Source: Cladorhizidae sp. MBARI D1340-BT2
Lineage: Eukaryota > Porifera > Demospongiae > Poecilosclerida > Cladorhizidae
Assembly: GCA_028752905.1 (NCBI GenBank)
Contig: JAQNBH010000015.1
Span: 32,199,529 to 32,263,528, forward strand
DNA: 64,000 nucleotides
Reading direction: 5' to 3'
Positions within the stretch are counted from its first letter, which is position 1. Each line of letters opens with the position of its first letter. Position numbers and translations under genes: made by a program. Under the pieces are notes generated by a model, which searched no databases, was not told the DNA's origin, and was given only the letters and a program-made list of their open reading frames with translations. Shown here piece by piece: positions 32,692 to 44,800 of the stretch.

Positions 32692-32809
32692 TCAACGTAA
32701 ATATTCGTAGTAACTTTCTTCTGTTGTTGCAGGAGGAGGACCCTGGGAAGTGTGCTCCAAAGTAGAGACATGTCCATATGCTACACACTCCTCTAGTTCC
32801 ATAGCTGGA
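32692..32809 (-). CDS. Terminal exon of the DSL gene: last repeat plus C-terminus
   Basis: Starts after aaaacaacag with one nucleotide completing a codon, reads PAMELEECVAYGHVST, continues past the position where other copies have a donor (no GTAAG here), and ends ATTEESYYEYLR then TGA at 32692. The tail has Tyr motifs (YYEYL, a YxxL form) that could bind SH2 or adaptor proteins; that is inference. Confidence 0.87.
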
Positions 32810-35800
32810 CTGTTGTTTTAAAGAAAAAAGAGAAGAAAAATCCTTAACATTATAAATATGTCAACAAAGTCTTACTTTATAGTTGAGGCTTGTCCATATG
32901 CTACACAGTCCTCCATCTCCACTGCTGGACTGTTGAGGAGAAGAAATATCCTTGACATTATAAATATGTCAACAAAGTCTTACTTTATAGTTGAACCTTG
33001 TCCATATGCTACATACTCCTCCAGTTCCACTGCTGGACTGTTGTTTTAAAGTAGAAGAAAAATCCTTGACATTATAAATATGTTAGTCTTACTTTATAGT
33101 TGAAGCTTGGCCATATGCTACACACTCCTCCAGTTCCACTGCTGGACTGTTGTTATAAAATAGAAGGAAAAATCCTTGACATTATAAATATGTTACTTAC
33201 TATATAGTTGAAGCTTGGCCATATGCTACACACTCCTCCTGTTCCACTGCTGGACTGTTGGTTTAAAGTAGAAGAAAAATCCTTGACATTATAAATATGT
33301 CAACAAAGTCTTACTTTATAGTTGAAGCTTGGCCATATACTACACACTCCTCCAGTTCCACTGCTGGACTGTTGTTTTAAAGAAAAAGGAGAAGAAAAAT
33401 CCTTGACATTATAAATATGTCAACAAAGTCTTACTTTATAGTTGAAGCTTGTCCATATGCTACACACTCCTCCATCTCCACTGCTGAACTGTTGTTTTAA
33501 AGGAGAAGAAAAATCCTTGACATTATAAGTATGTCAACAACCAGTCTTACTTTATAGTTGAAGCTTGTCCATATGCTACACACTCCTCCAGTTCCACTGC
33601 TGGACTGTTGTTTTAAAGTAGAAGAAAAATCCTTGACATTATAAATATGTTAGTCTTACTTTATAGGTGAAGCGTGGCCATATGCTACACACTCCTCCAG
33701 TTCCACAGCTGGACTGTTGTTTTAAAGAAAATGGAGAAGAAAAATCCTTGACATTATAAATATGTCAACAAAGTCTTACTTTATAGTTGAAGCTTGTCCA
33801 TGTGCTACACACTCCTCCATCTCCACTGCTGCACTGTTGTTTTAAAGAAAAAGGAGAAGAAAAATCCTTGACATTATAATATGTTAACAAAGTCTTACTT
33901 TATAGTTGAAGCTTGTCCATAGGCTACACACTCCTCCATCTCCACTGCTGCACTGTTGTTTTAAAGAAAAAGGAGAAGAAAAATCCTTGACATTATAAAT
34001 ATGTCAACAAAGTCTTACTTTATAGTTGAAGCTTGTCCATGTGCCACACACTCTTCCATCTCCACTGCTGGACTGTTGTTTTAAAGAAGGAGAAGAAATA
34101 TCCCTGATATTATAAATATGTCAACAAAGTCTTACTTTATAGTTGAAGCTTGTCCATATTCCACACACTCCTCCAGTTCCACTGCTGGACTGTTGTTTTA
34201 AAGAAAAAGGAGAAGAAAAATCCCTGACATTATAAATATGTCAACAAAGTCTTACTTTATAGTTGAAGCTTGTCCATATTCAACACACTCCTCCAGTTCC
34301 ACTGCTGGACTGTTGTTTTAAAGAAAAAGGAGAAGAAAAATCCTTGACATTATAAATATATCAACAAAGTCTTACTATATAGTTAAAGCTTGTCCATGTG
34401 CTACATACTCCTCCATCTCCACTGCTGCACTGTTGTTTTAAAGAAAAAGGAGAAGAAAAATCCTTGACATTATAAATATGTCAACAAAGTCTTACTATAT
34501 TATAGTTGAAGCTTGTCCATGTGCTACATACTCCTCCATCTCCACTGCTGCACTGTTGTTTTAAAGAAAAAGGAGAAGAAAAATCCTTGACATTATAAAT
34601 ATGTCAACAAAGTTTTACTATATAGTTGAAGCTTGTCCATGTGCTACACACTCCTCCATCTCCACTGCTGCACTGTTGTTTTAAAGAAAAAGGAGAAGAA
34701 AAATCCTTGACATTATAAATATGTCAACAAAGTCTTACTATATAGTTGAAGCTTGTCCATGTGCTACACACTCCTCCATCTCCACTGCTGGACTGTTGTT
34801 TTAAAGAAGGAGAAGAAATATCCCTGATATTATAAATATGTCAACAAAGTCTTACTTTATAGTTGAAGCTTGTCCATATTCCACACACTCCTCCATCTCC
34901 ACTGCTGCACTGTTATATACAAGAAGCAATTTCACATTGAATTTTATGTCTGCAAATTCTTACTTGACAGTTGAGACTCCTACATATGCTACACAGTCTT
35001 CTCTCGCTCTCTTTGCTCTGTTTGGAAAGAAAATACAAGCATTTCATAACATTTTATACCATAATTTAATACATACACCATGTCTTAGTTATACACAATT
35101 GAGACTTGTTCATGCGACATTGTCATTGTTGTTGGTATAAGGAAATGTACTTGACAAGTTACCATCTACCTATTTTTAATTTTTACATTATAGAGCACAA
35201 AACCCACTTTTTAAATTATTTTAAAGGTCTGCTACCTTTTACCAATTAGTTTACTAATTGAGCACTGCTCAGTCATGACTCTTTTTTTTCAGACAATTTT
35301 GCAATAAAACTTGCGGTCATATTATTCCAGAAGTGTTTGTCTAAACTAATTTTCTAGTCAAAATTGCCCGGACCAAAAAGAGAAGTGATACTAGCACTGA
35401 TTGCACATCATACATTGCCGTTACAGCTGGATGCGACACCAGCTAGAAGGTGCCTAATAAGCAGGTTCTGTCACCTGTACCTCTTCCTCAGGACCTAAGA
35501 AGGTTCTTCAAGAAACAGAGTTCAGGCACTAGTACATAGCTGGGCTCTCCAAAGCAGAATTTAGACACCCAGTAGCTTGGCTCCCAATGAAGCAGGGTGT
35601 AGGCATCAAGTAGCTGATGAAACAGGGCCTAGTAGTCCAGGCACCCAGTACGCTTCCCATTAAGCAGAGCCTGGGCATCCAGTAGCTGGATCCTTAGGCA
35701 CGAGTAGCTTAGGTCCACATGAAGCTGGGTGTAAGCACCCGGGAGCTGTTCTCCCCAGGCAACCAGTATTTGGATTCCCATGAACTAGAGGCTAGACACC

Positions 35801-38800
35801 TTATCATTATGGCTACTCAACTAAATTGTTTGTATAGTTTGGTAGAATCCGTCGAAGGTGGAAATACTGTAATGCTATAGAAGCAGTCTCATTAGCAAAC
35901 TATTTGCATTAGGTGAGCTCTAATGATGCTATAGAAAGTTACTTGACAATGGCTGCCAATATTTATTATTGGTATGCCTTCAGTACATGAACATATTATG
36001 TCATCCCCTACTTGCCCCTATTTGGTTACCTCTCCATAACATATCTGTACTGTACAAATCAAATGGTGCACACACATTGCGATATCTGTGTCTATCAACA
36101 GGAACATGTAAAACGCATGCATGTGTAATATTTGTGTGCTATCATTGGGAATGCAAAAAATGCAGGCATAAGAGGAGTTGTGAGATTGATGATTGTTTGA
36201 CTGCTATATATAGAATTCCAGAAGCCTCGGATGAAGACTTGAATGGGTTGTTTTGGGGTAACTTTTCATGAGAAAGGTCATAGGCACTTTAGATTTGTAA
36301 TATATTTCCCCCTGAGATGCAAATGGCACATAATTGCAGAGAAATTTTCATTGTCTGCCAGTCAGCCATTTGTTTAGGGAATTTTGTATATAAAAGACCG
36401 ATTTTCAGGAGTTCACATTCATTGAATAAATTCCTCTTCTTCAATACAATTTTCCTTCCTCCTTTAACAATTTTATATATATGTATCATGAGGCCTGCTA
36501 AGTGAAATACTTGCGTTTTAAAACTGCATGCACCCATCAAACATAGACAGAAAATAATGCACAGAATTATATGTGTGGGGATACAGAATAAATAAATGCA
36601 TGGATAGATCATGAACATATGTATCTACCTTTGTTAAAGATTCAAGGAAAGCTGCATTTAAAAATGCTTAAACCACCATTTAGGATGCTAAGAATCTGCA
36701 AGTGTGAGATTTTAGCAAGATCTGGCTTTGCTCTTTATGGTATTATTTATCTTTGTCTCTGACATTTTGTTTTAGGTATATACATAGGTGTCAAAACATT
36801 ATAGATGGATTCTCAATAGATAGAACATGAATTTCAATATTTTTCCACATATTACTATTTTTACAAAATCAAAGGACTCTAGACACTATGGAAGCCATTT
36901 CAAAGCTAATGGCAGCTAAAAACACCAAGAAGCTGCCAATAATTCTTATATGCTAACATTATAAAAAAAATTGTATCCAATATTTTTTAAACTCTTTAGG
37001 GCAAATAGAAGATATAATCACACATGTGAGTTCCACGTTCCAGATATATCAGCACAAGAATCGCAACTTGTTAGTTATCACCAAAAAGTGCTAGCACAGT
37101 GAAATCAAACTTCAGCTGTTGGCTAGCAAGGCTGCATCTAACCATTCTCTACTAGTAGTTGCTGAAAATGCAAGGTTCATGGAAGCATGCGTTGTCAAAT
37201 TTGACAAAATGGAAAAGGTTAAAAAAGCTATATATATATAACATATTGCTAAGTCTAGCTGAAGGCAGCCAAATATTTTATATATATCATGGAAGGCTCT
37301 GAGAGAAAATGATCGCCTTATTGCCTGTCTGATACTAAAGAATTGAGGTACCAGCTAGATAAAAGCTAAAATGACTGGTACAGTTTTGGCCTAAACGCTA
37401 GCATGCAAGAGAAACAATCCAAATATTGAGTTTATTTTAATTGTCACCAGGCTAGCTAGCATACTGACATTGCTTACCTGATAGAGTCTTCAAGCCATGA
37501 AAAGGTCACCTTATGCTTGTAGTTATTATGTAACATGATTTTAAATTAAACCCAGGCACACATGTACATCATGTTATTTTCAATTTTCAGCTCTAAAGAG
37601 TTAAAAGTGGGTCAATGGTTTGCTAAATATGTAAAAGAGGATGTTAAGTATATAAAAGTGGATGTTTTTGCTTTTCCCACTATAGCATTTCAGTTGAGAT
37701 CTTGGTTGAGCTTTGGGGGTTACTTTTCATGTATTGGGCATGTCAGATTTGGGATAAGTTGTAAAAGAAATTGGCACTGTCGGCCATTTTATATATTTAT
37801 CTGGGCATGCATTTTACGCATTCTCTAGTTTAATATAATTTGTTTGAGTAGCCAAGATAAATATTGGGAGGTCGATACCTTGGAGGGGGAAGAGGAGGGG
37901 CATGAAATTACACAAATAATTCGAATTAGCAGCATTATCAACACTGTGCTAGCTACAGCTTACCTAATCTAAACTGTTTTGCTACCAAGGCTGCTTCTAA
38001 CTTTAGAAAAAAACCAGCACAGTTGCTGAAATGGTAAATTTATAGAGGGGAGCATTGCTTAGACTGGTTCAACAATTTGTTTTGTGAACCCACAACAGGC
38101 GGTTGGGTATTGGTGGGTTAACACCTGGGGGGGAAGCATGTCTGGTTATTCTCATTTTGTGCTACTCTGCTTGACATTTTATCCTTTCCCAGGCAATACC
38201 TGGTCCTCTGTTAGTATATAACAAAGTACATATATTTATTAACTATTTTCTTACTTGTCTCTTGCATTGAATCTCTTTGGATTTGATGTTACTACTTCTC
38301 CTTTTCCTACATCAATAAGTAACTACTAGACTGCACAATTGAACAACTGAGTATTTATATAGTACAATCCAGAGTTACATATATATAGAGACCATAAGTA
38401 CAATAATTAGATTACCATATGGACAAACTATTTCCACTATTACATCTAGATTGATTTTCACTCATGTTCTTACACTAATATTTTTCCTAATCCGCTAAAC
38501 TGCATGTTGCTATAGATGATATACAGTAGTCTTTCTTTTGAGAGACCACCCATAAATCCAATAGAAAATGATCTTCCAAAAGAAGTGGGAGGGATAATGC
38601 GCAAGCCAAAATAATATTATGTATATATCTATTATGAAATATGTTACCATTACAATAGTTCATTTTGTTCATTTCATGAAATCAGTCATTTTTTTGTTGT
38701 TATCTCTAGCATAGTCTCCTTTATTATTTTAGCCTGCTTGACTCGAGTATCAACCCCAACAACCATGTTATTTTACGAGCAAGAGCAAAATCTCAAAATT

Positions 38801-41800
38801 TATTTGGTTGTATCAAAAATCATCATCGGTCTCCTGACTGTAGTCCTGCTCAGAGCTCAAGTTCTCATTGAATTCCATCCCAGATTATGATGTCTACAAC
38901 AGATGGTCTGTCTAATTCATCATCATTTTCATCACATCATTTTTTTTGGCCTTATCCTTCCTGATATTAGCCAGAAAGTTGACCTCCGAATAACTTTTTC
39001 AAAGCTTTGGACAGTAGCTAACTTTCGACCACAGCTCACATACTCCTGTCGGGTCATGCCAGTTTTAGCCAACATGATTAATAGCTCTGAGTCAGTCTCA
39101 ACATCCTCATTAACTGTGCAATCAACTATGGTGTCCAGCAATGCATACGTGGAAAAACATTTTAAAATGGTCATCGGAGTCACTGCATCCCATGCATTTT
39201 GTTTTCTTGTTGATCAGATGCACAAGTACATGAAAAAGAGACTTTTTCCTATATTGGGTTCTAATGTTTTCAATAATTCCAGACTGCAAGGCTGCAATCT
39301 AAAGTGGTGTTGGGAGAAAGAAATACGTACTAGTTTAACATTTGCTCTGACAACATATGGGTGGGCAGTCGAGTTGTCTATAAAAAATAACATCAGTCTC
39401 CCCTCCACTATCATCTTGTAGATAAACTTTTCTCAAACATGTAATTTGCAATCCATGCTCTTCTGTTTTAAGCGTAGGTGACTGAAGACAGAGGTAACTA
39501 GCAAACCTCTTGAAGCAACAAAGGCTTGTATTATATCCATTCACAGTCGGGTTAAGTTTTTCTAAAATGGCAGAATAAGATGATTCCTTTCCGTCACTGA
39601 AGCTGATGATGAAGCTCTGTCAACTGCTCAATCCTCGTAACGAGGAAGCTGAAACAGCCTTTGCAGTTCGTGCTCTGCTTACTCACTGAATAGCTACTAC
39701 ACTAAACTCACTATCAAAGCCTTCTTCATGCTGGTAATCATCTCGATCCAAATGATCAGCTCAAGTGAGAATGCTAGGCATACTCAAATTTAAGTCAGAA
39801 GTGATAACTCTGCTCACCAATAATAGCCGAGCTTCACATTTATCTGGCAAAGTTAAGAGAAGATGCCATTACCTTCTACATCACTCTCAGTGATTCCTAA
39901 GTCATCATCCAGAACTCGAGAAAGCTTATCCTCCAGGATTACTCAACTGGATATCTTTACTACTATGAAACAGATGTACGAATTCTGCAATCAGTCTTTT
40001 TCAATCTCCACCCCCCCCTCCCAGTTACCGAATGCTTATGATCTCATTGAGTAGTTGCTATTTAGACTTCTATATTGTATCTTAGAACTCTATGATCGAT
40101 TTTTTAATGTTTTTAAAAATTTACTTAATAGCCTTTTGGTAATGCTTTACTGATGAGTTAAATTAATTACACAAGTGTGTACCATCTGGCAGCATGTGCA
40201 ATTTACTGCAGAAATATTTATGGTATACAAATTAATAATCTTAAAATTGTATAATTTTGGTGGTCTTTGATCTTACAAAAGAGGTGGTCTTTTACTAGAG
40301 GTGAGTTCATATGCATCGGTACATGGAAAATGTTGCCTCTCCAAAAAGGCAGACTTGCACAGTATGAGTCTCCCAAAAGAGGGACTACTCTATTATCATA
40401 GTAGTGATAACATGCACATTATATATATTCTAAGGTAACTAAGATACCATTACATATGCCTACTCAATCATCAGCACAACAATATATAATTTCAAACTCT
40501 AGATGTGAATTGTGGAGTTCATATTAAGAAAACACTCACTGACCTGTTCTATACTTCAGTTTCCTTTGTCTGCAAACGATGAAGAGGAGAATAGCAAGGA
40601 GGATTAGGATCAGAATGACTGTAAAAATGGCACCAATCACTCCACCAAGAAAAACAGTTGAAGACAAACCTAATATCACAACATCAAACTTTAAATATGC
40701 AGAAATTAGTGTTTTGTATTTTAAGGAGCCAGCACACATTATCACATTCTATCCAAATGAAGTTAAAAAGGAATATGCTAAAAATGCTGAAAATCTCTCT
40801 GAGCTTGATACTATGAGCTTCCATTTTTATATCAACAGAAAGTTGGACTCCAATCGGCTTGCTCCAAGATAAGCTGCCACAAAAGCAGTAGGCAAATATT
40901 TTTTGGTGCTAATTCAGTCGAGTTGTGCAATTATTAGATCATGAATATCTTTAGAGCAATTATACTGGCTGTGCGATAGCTTTTTCAAACAAATAAGTGA
41001 ATCCTATCTAAATCCAAATGGTTAATGATTACAATATACAAAACATTGTGGATCAGGTATGGCTGGAGTCCCAATGTTGTTTTATTTACCTGTTAAATCA
41101 TGTGTAGTAGTGGAGGTATTTGATGTTAATGTTGTTGTGGTACACATCTGGCATTCAGTACCTATGTCACAGGATGGATCAGCACAGACTCTGTTACCCA
41201 TAGCATCACAGGTGTACACTCCAATTTCATAACAGAATGTGGAGCACTGTGGGCCATAGTAGTTGTTACTGCACCGAGTATCGAAGCTGAGATCAAATTG
41301 ACTAATGTTGTATATTCCATAGTAAGTTCTTCTTTGAATGGCATTAGGTACTCCACCAAGTTCAAGGTTAATCAAGAATCTATCAACAGCAATACGTTTT
41401 CTTAATAGAGTGTTGAAATCATACAGCACGATATAAAATTGTAATCGTTCCTGCAGAATAGAAAGAAGGGAGAGGTATGGAGGAAAAGATACCATTTTAA
41501 GGAACAAATACAAACCAGCAATACTGTTGGTAGTATATATACGTGGACATCTATCATTCAAGCATGTGCTTTCATTAGAGAGAGAACATGCAAAATATAT
41601 CATTATATTTTGGACTATACAGTTCATGAGTAAAATCTTTTCCCACTATTTATCATGTTTGTCTTCTTGTTTTTGATAACCTGTTCTGCAACTGAGAAAA
41701 ATTACCAACTGGGTCGTGGTCTCATGTATGCCATCTACAGAGAGGCTACAGTAGAGTGCATTCTAGGATGGTTGAACATTTGTAGCTGCTAGCTCTTCTA

Positions 41801-44800
41801 ATACCAGCATATGAGTTTCTCTAGGATCCCGTCCTCAGATAATGATGGACCAATAGGTGGAGAGTACTCGATCTCACTGGCAGCAAAGTGAGCATTCTGT
41901 TCTCTGGGGTGATCATTATACAACAGATACATTACCAAACGTCTATACACTTTATATTCAGTAGGCAAGTAGGGAAAGAATTAAGTATGTTTTTACCTTT
42001 ATTGGATTATGATAAAAAGATTTTTAAATTAAATTAATAGTATATATATATATGCTTATACCAGTGAATGAGTTAATGAAATCAAACCTGGAATGAGAGT
42101 CCAGATTGAAATGGTGCAAAAATTGAGATTTTTTCTTCGAGTATTTGCATGCCACAGGTGCTTAAGTTTTTAAGCATCACATTATGAGCTTACATGACCC
42201 ACCTCTTCATCAGATGGAATAGTTTCATCAGATGTGATGTTGAATTTTTTTCCCTTAATTGATAATCTCATGGGACTTGTCACAACTATCCTAAAAATGT
42301 GTATTATCATTAATATTCTATGAGAGTTCTTTGGTTAATCTTTGAAATAGGAAGAAGACTTCCATGTCTGGTAGCGATTAACCAAATTATTCTTCCCAGC
42401 CACCTTCACATCAGCTGATAGTTTGTTGTAGATCGGTATCATTTGGTTAGAGCTGGGGTTGATGAAGTGTCACCAACTCTACTCAAAAACTCAAAGTATA
42501 CAGCCATATCTCATTATGGCAATGTTATTAAATTTAATGCTCATCCTCACAGCTAGCTAATTAGGTCTGACTGTAGATATTGCTTTGGCTACAACTGGTA
42601 AAATACAGTCATATTGAGCTAGCTGTCCAATCACTTTGTGTTGAGAGTCTCTGACTGTCTTAGGAATTCTCTCAATCAAGCAGACCAGATCTGTAAAGCT
42701 AGGTCATTATGATTCCACTATCTTCATTTAATACACAACAAGCATGCATGAATCTCACAAGATAATTGTAGTTTGTGTTTGCATGTGTGCATGTGTGTGT
42801 GTGTATGCTTGTGTGGGTATGAATATAATATGTTTCATATAATTATGTTTGATAAAATAAGTCATCAATTTGCTACCATTTATCTCTATTAATCCTAGTA
42901 TCTTAATCCTGGTATATATGTTTCCACAAAAAAACTCCAGGGATTAGCTGGCACAATAGTAGAGAAGTCACATAGTGATCTCAATCCAGCAGTTTTGATC
43001 TTAAAAGAGTTTGCTGTAGTATGGGTAACACTTGCTCTGCCTGCATCATATTTATTTAGCTCTGCCTGCATCATATTTATTTAGCTCATGGTCATGCTAA
43101 CTCTGGTCAGCAAATGCACAGAGTGTATCTTGAATGTGCAACACTAGTTCTGTCTTGATCAGGTCAAGGTCATGCTAACTGTGTCAGCACATGCACAGAG
43201 TGTATCTAGAATGTGCAACACTAGTTCTGTCTTGATCAGGTCATGGTCATGCTAACTCTGTCAGCACATGCACAGAGTGCAAGGTGTAGTGTTCTAACAT
43301 CCAAGGTGAATGTCAGTTACTTTTGTGGCATAACAGTAGATGGCCCGTGAGCTAAGGGGGGACAAGTCTGAAACTTGTGGTTTACCATTTAATGTACCAT
43401 ATAATTCATATTTCTATCAGTGTTTGCATTTTACCCGGGTTAAACCTATTTAACCCAACTCAGTGGGTTAAACCTGTGTTTTAGTTATTTTACCCTTTAT
43501 TTTTTTACCCGGGTTTTACACAGGTATTACCCAGTGATATAGAACACTTATTTGTAGCCGTGTCACAGCCCTGTCCCAGAGCCACAAGTGTCTGGGTGGT
43601 GGTGGACACCATGGCTATTTAAAAGGCAAGCAAATACCACATGTCATCATTCACTGCTTACAGTTTAGTAAGTTTAATGCAATTACAAAAATTAGAAAGC
43701 TCAGAAACTCGTCTTCTGCCACAGGCTCCTGAGGACCTCAGAAGATTGACTATTAAATCTGTTTAATTTGCAGACTTTAATCCCATTAAATATTTATTAA
43801 ATAAAAAAATATATACTCTAGTAGACAACCTTGTCACTTGGTAAATAAATGCCGAGTAAAACACAGCTCCTGTTTTTGTCTAGTTCTATACAGTTGCCAT
43901 TTATTGAATGTCATACTTCCTGATTACAGAGTTAATTTTTTATAATATCTTAGAGTTTATAATAAATCTATTGTGTCTATTATTTTATCCTGGGTTGTAT
44001 CCATGTTTGAGTAAAACCTGGGTAAAACCCGGGTAAAGGGAATTTAACCCAACCCGGGTTACACCCAAGCCCTGGGTAAAACCTGCGAACTCTAATTGCT
44101 ATAGTCCTGATATTTATACCAAAATGTAGACAATGCTGTATGCTTTCTGGTGGTAGTTTTTGCTTTGCCATACATGTTTATCTTTTGGAACTGTTAGTTG
44201 GAAAGTGAAGTAAGGTCAAGTGCACTAAATTTGTTAAGACCAGCATAAAGTCTTAAATGACTGTGGATCGACAGAGCTGTACAAACACAGCCTAATGTAG
44301 AGATATTAATATATATATATATATATATACTTTTAAAGTGGAATTATGTTCATGTGAAGGGGGTTCTAAAATTATAAATAAAAACACACAAAACCCCCCA
44401 AAAAGCTTGTGGTTTCGACTTTGAAGCTCCATAAATTCTGCACACTTTACTATATGAAGTTAATAAATGTTTGTGTGTTCCCTTTTGATATAAAAAGTAG
44501 CAAGGTGTAACTATGCTAAAGTTACATGGAGCCAAATTGAGAGCACTCAAAATCTGTGTGCCTGAACTGTTTGTAGTTATGATTCCCGATTGGAAAGTGT
44601 ATAGCTATTGTTATCTGTGGCTAGAGGAAGACCTACTCTACAAAACAAGATTATTCATTACCCGCTAAACCACGCCTAATTAGGTAAGCAGGGGTGCTGA
44701 AAATGGAATTTTATACTTACCCCCTGACCCTACACTTGCCCCTAAATCAACATGTTAAGTTGTAGTTGTCAGTGATTTCTTTCTAAGGTTATACCTTAAG

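Noticed and set aside
32858..35140. Plus-strand frames reading STKSYFIVEACPY
   Set aside because: Antisense to the minus-strand repeat exons, which have splice sites, constant phase and a terminal stop.
38903..39421. Plus-strand frame of 172 codons
   Set aside because: Antisense to the Tigger transposase relic, which reads on the minus strand.
41451..41627. Extension of the DSL open frame to an upstream Met at 41627
   Set aside because: The stretch includes the polypyrimidine tract and acceptor; the frame is open by chance and the MNNL exon joins in phase at 41450.
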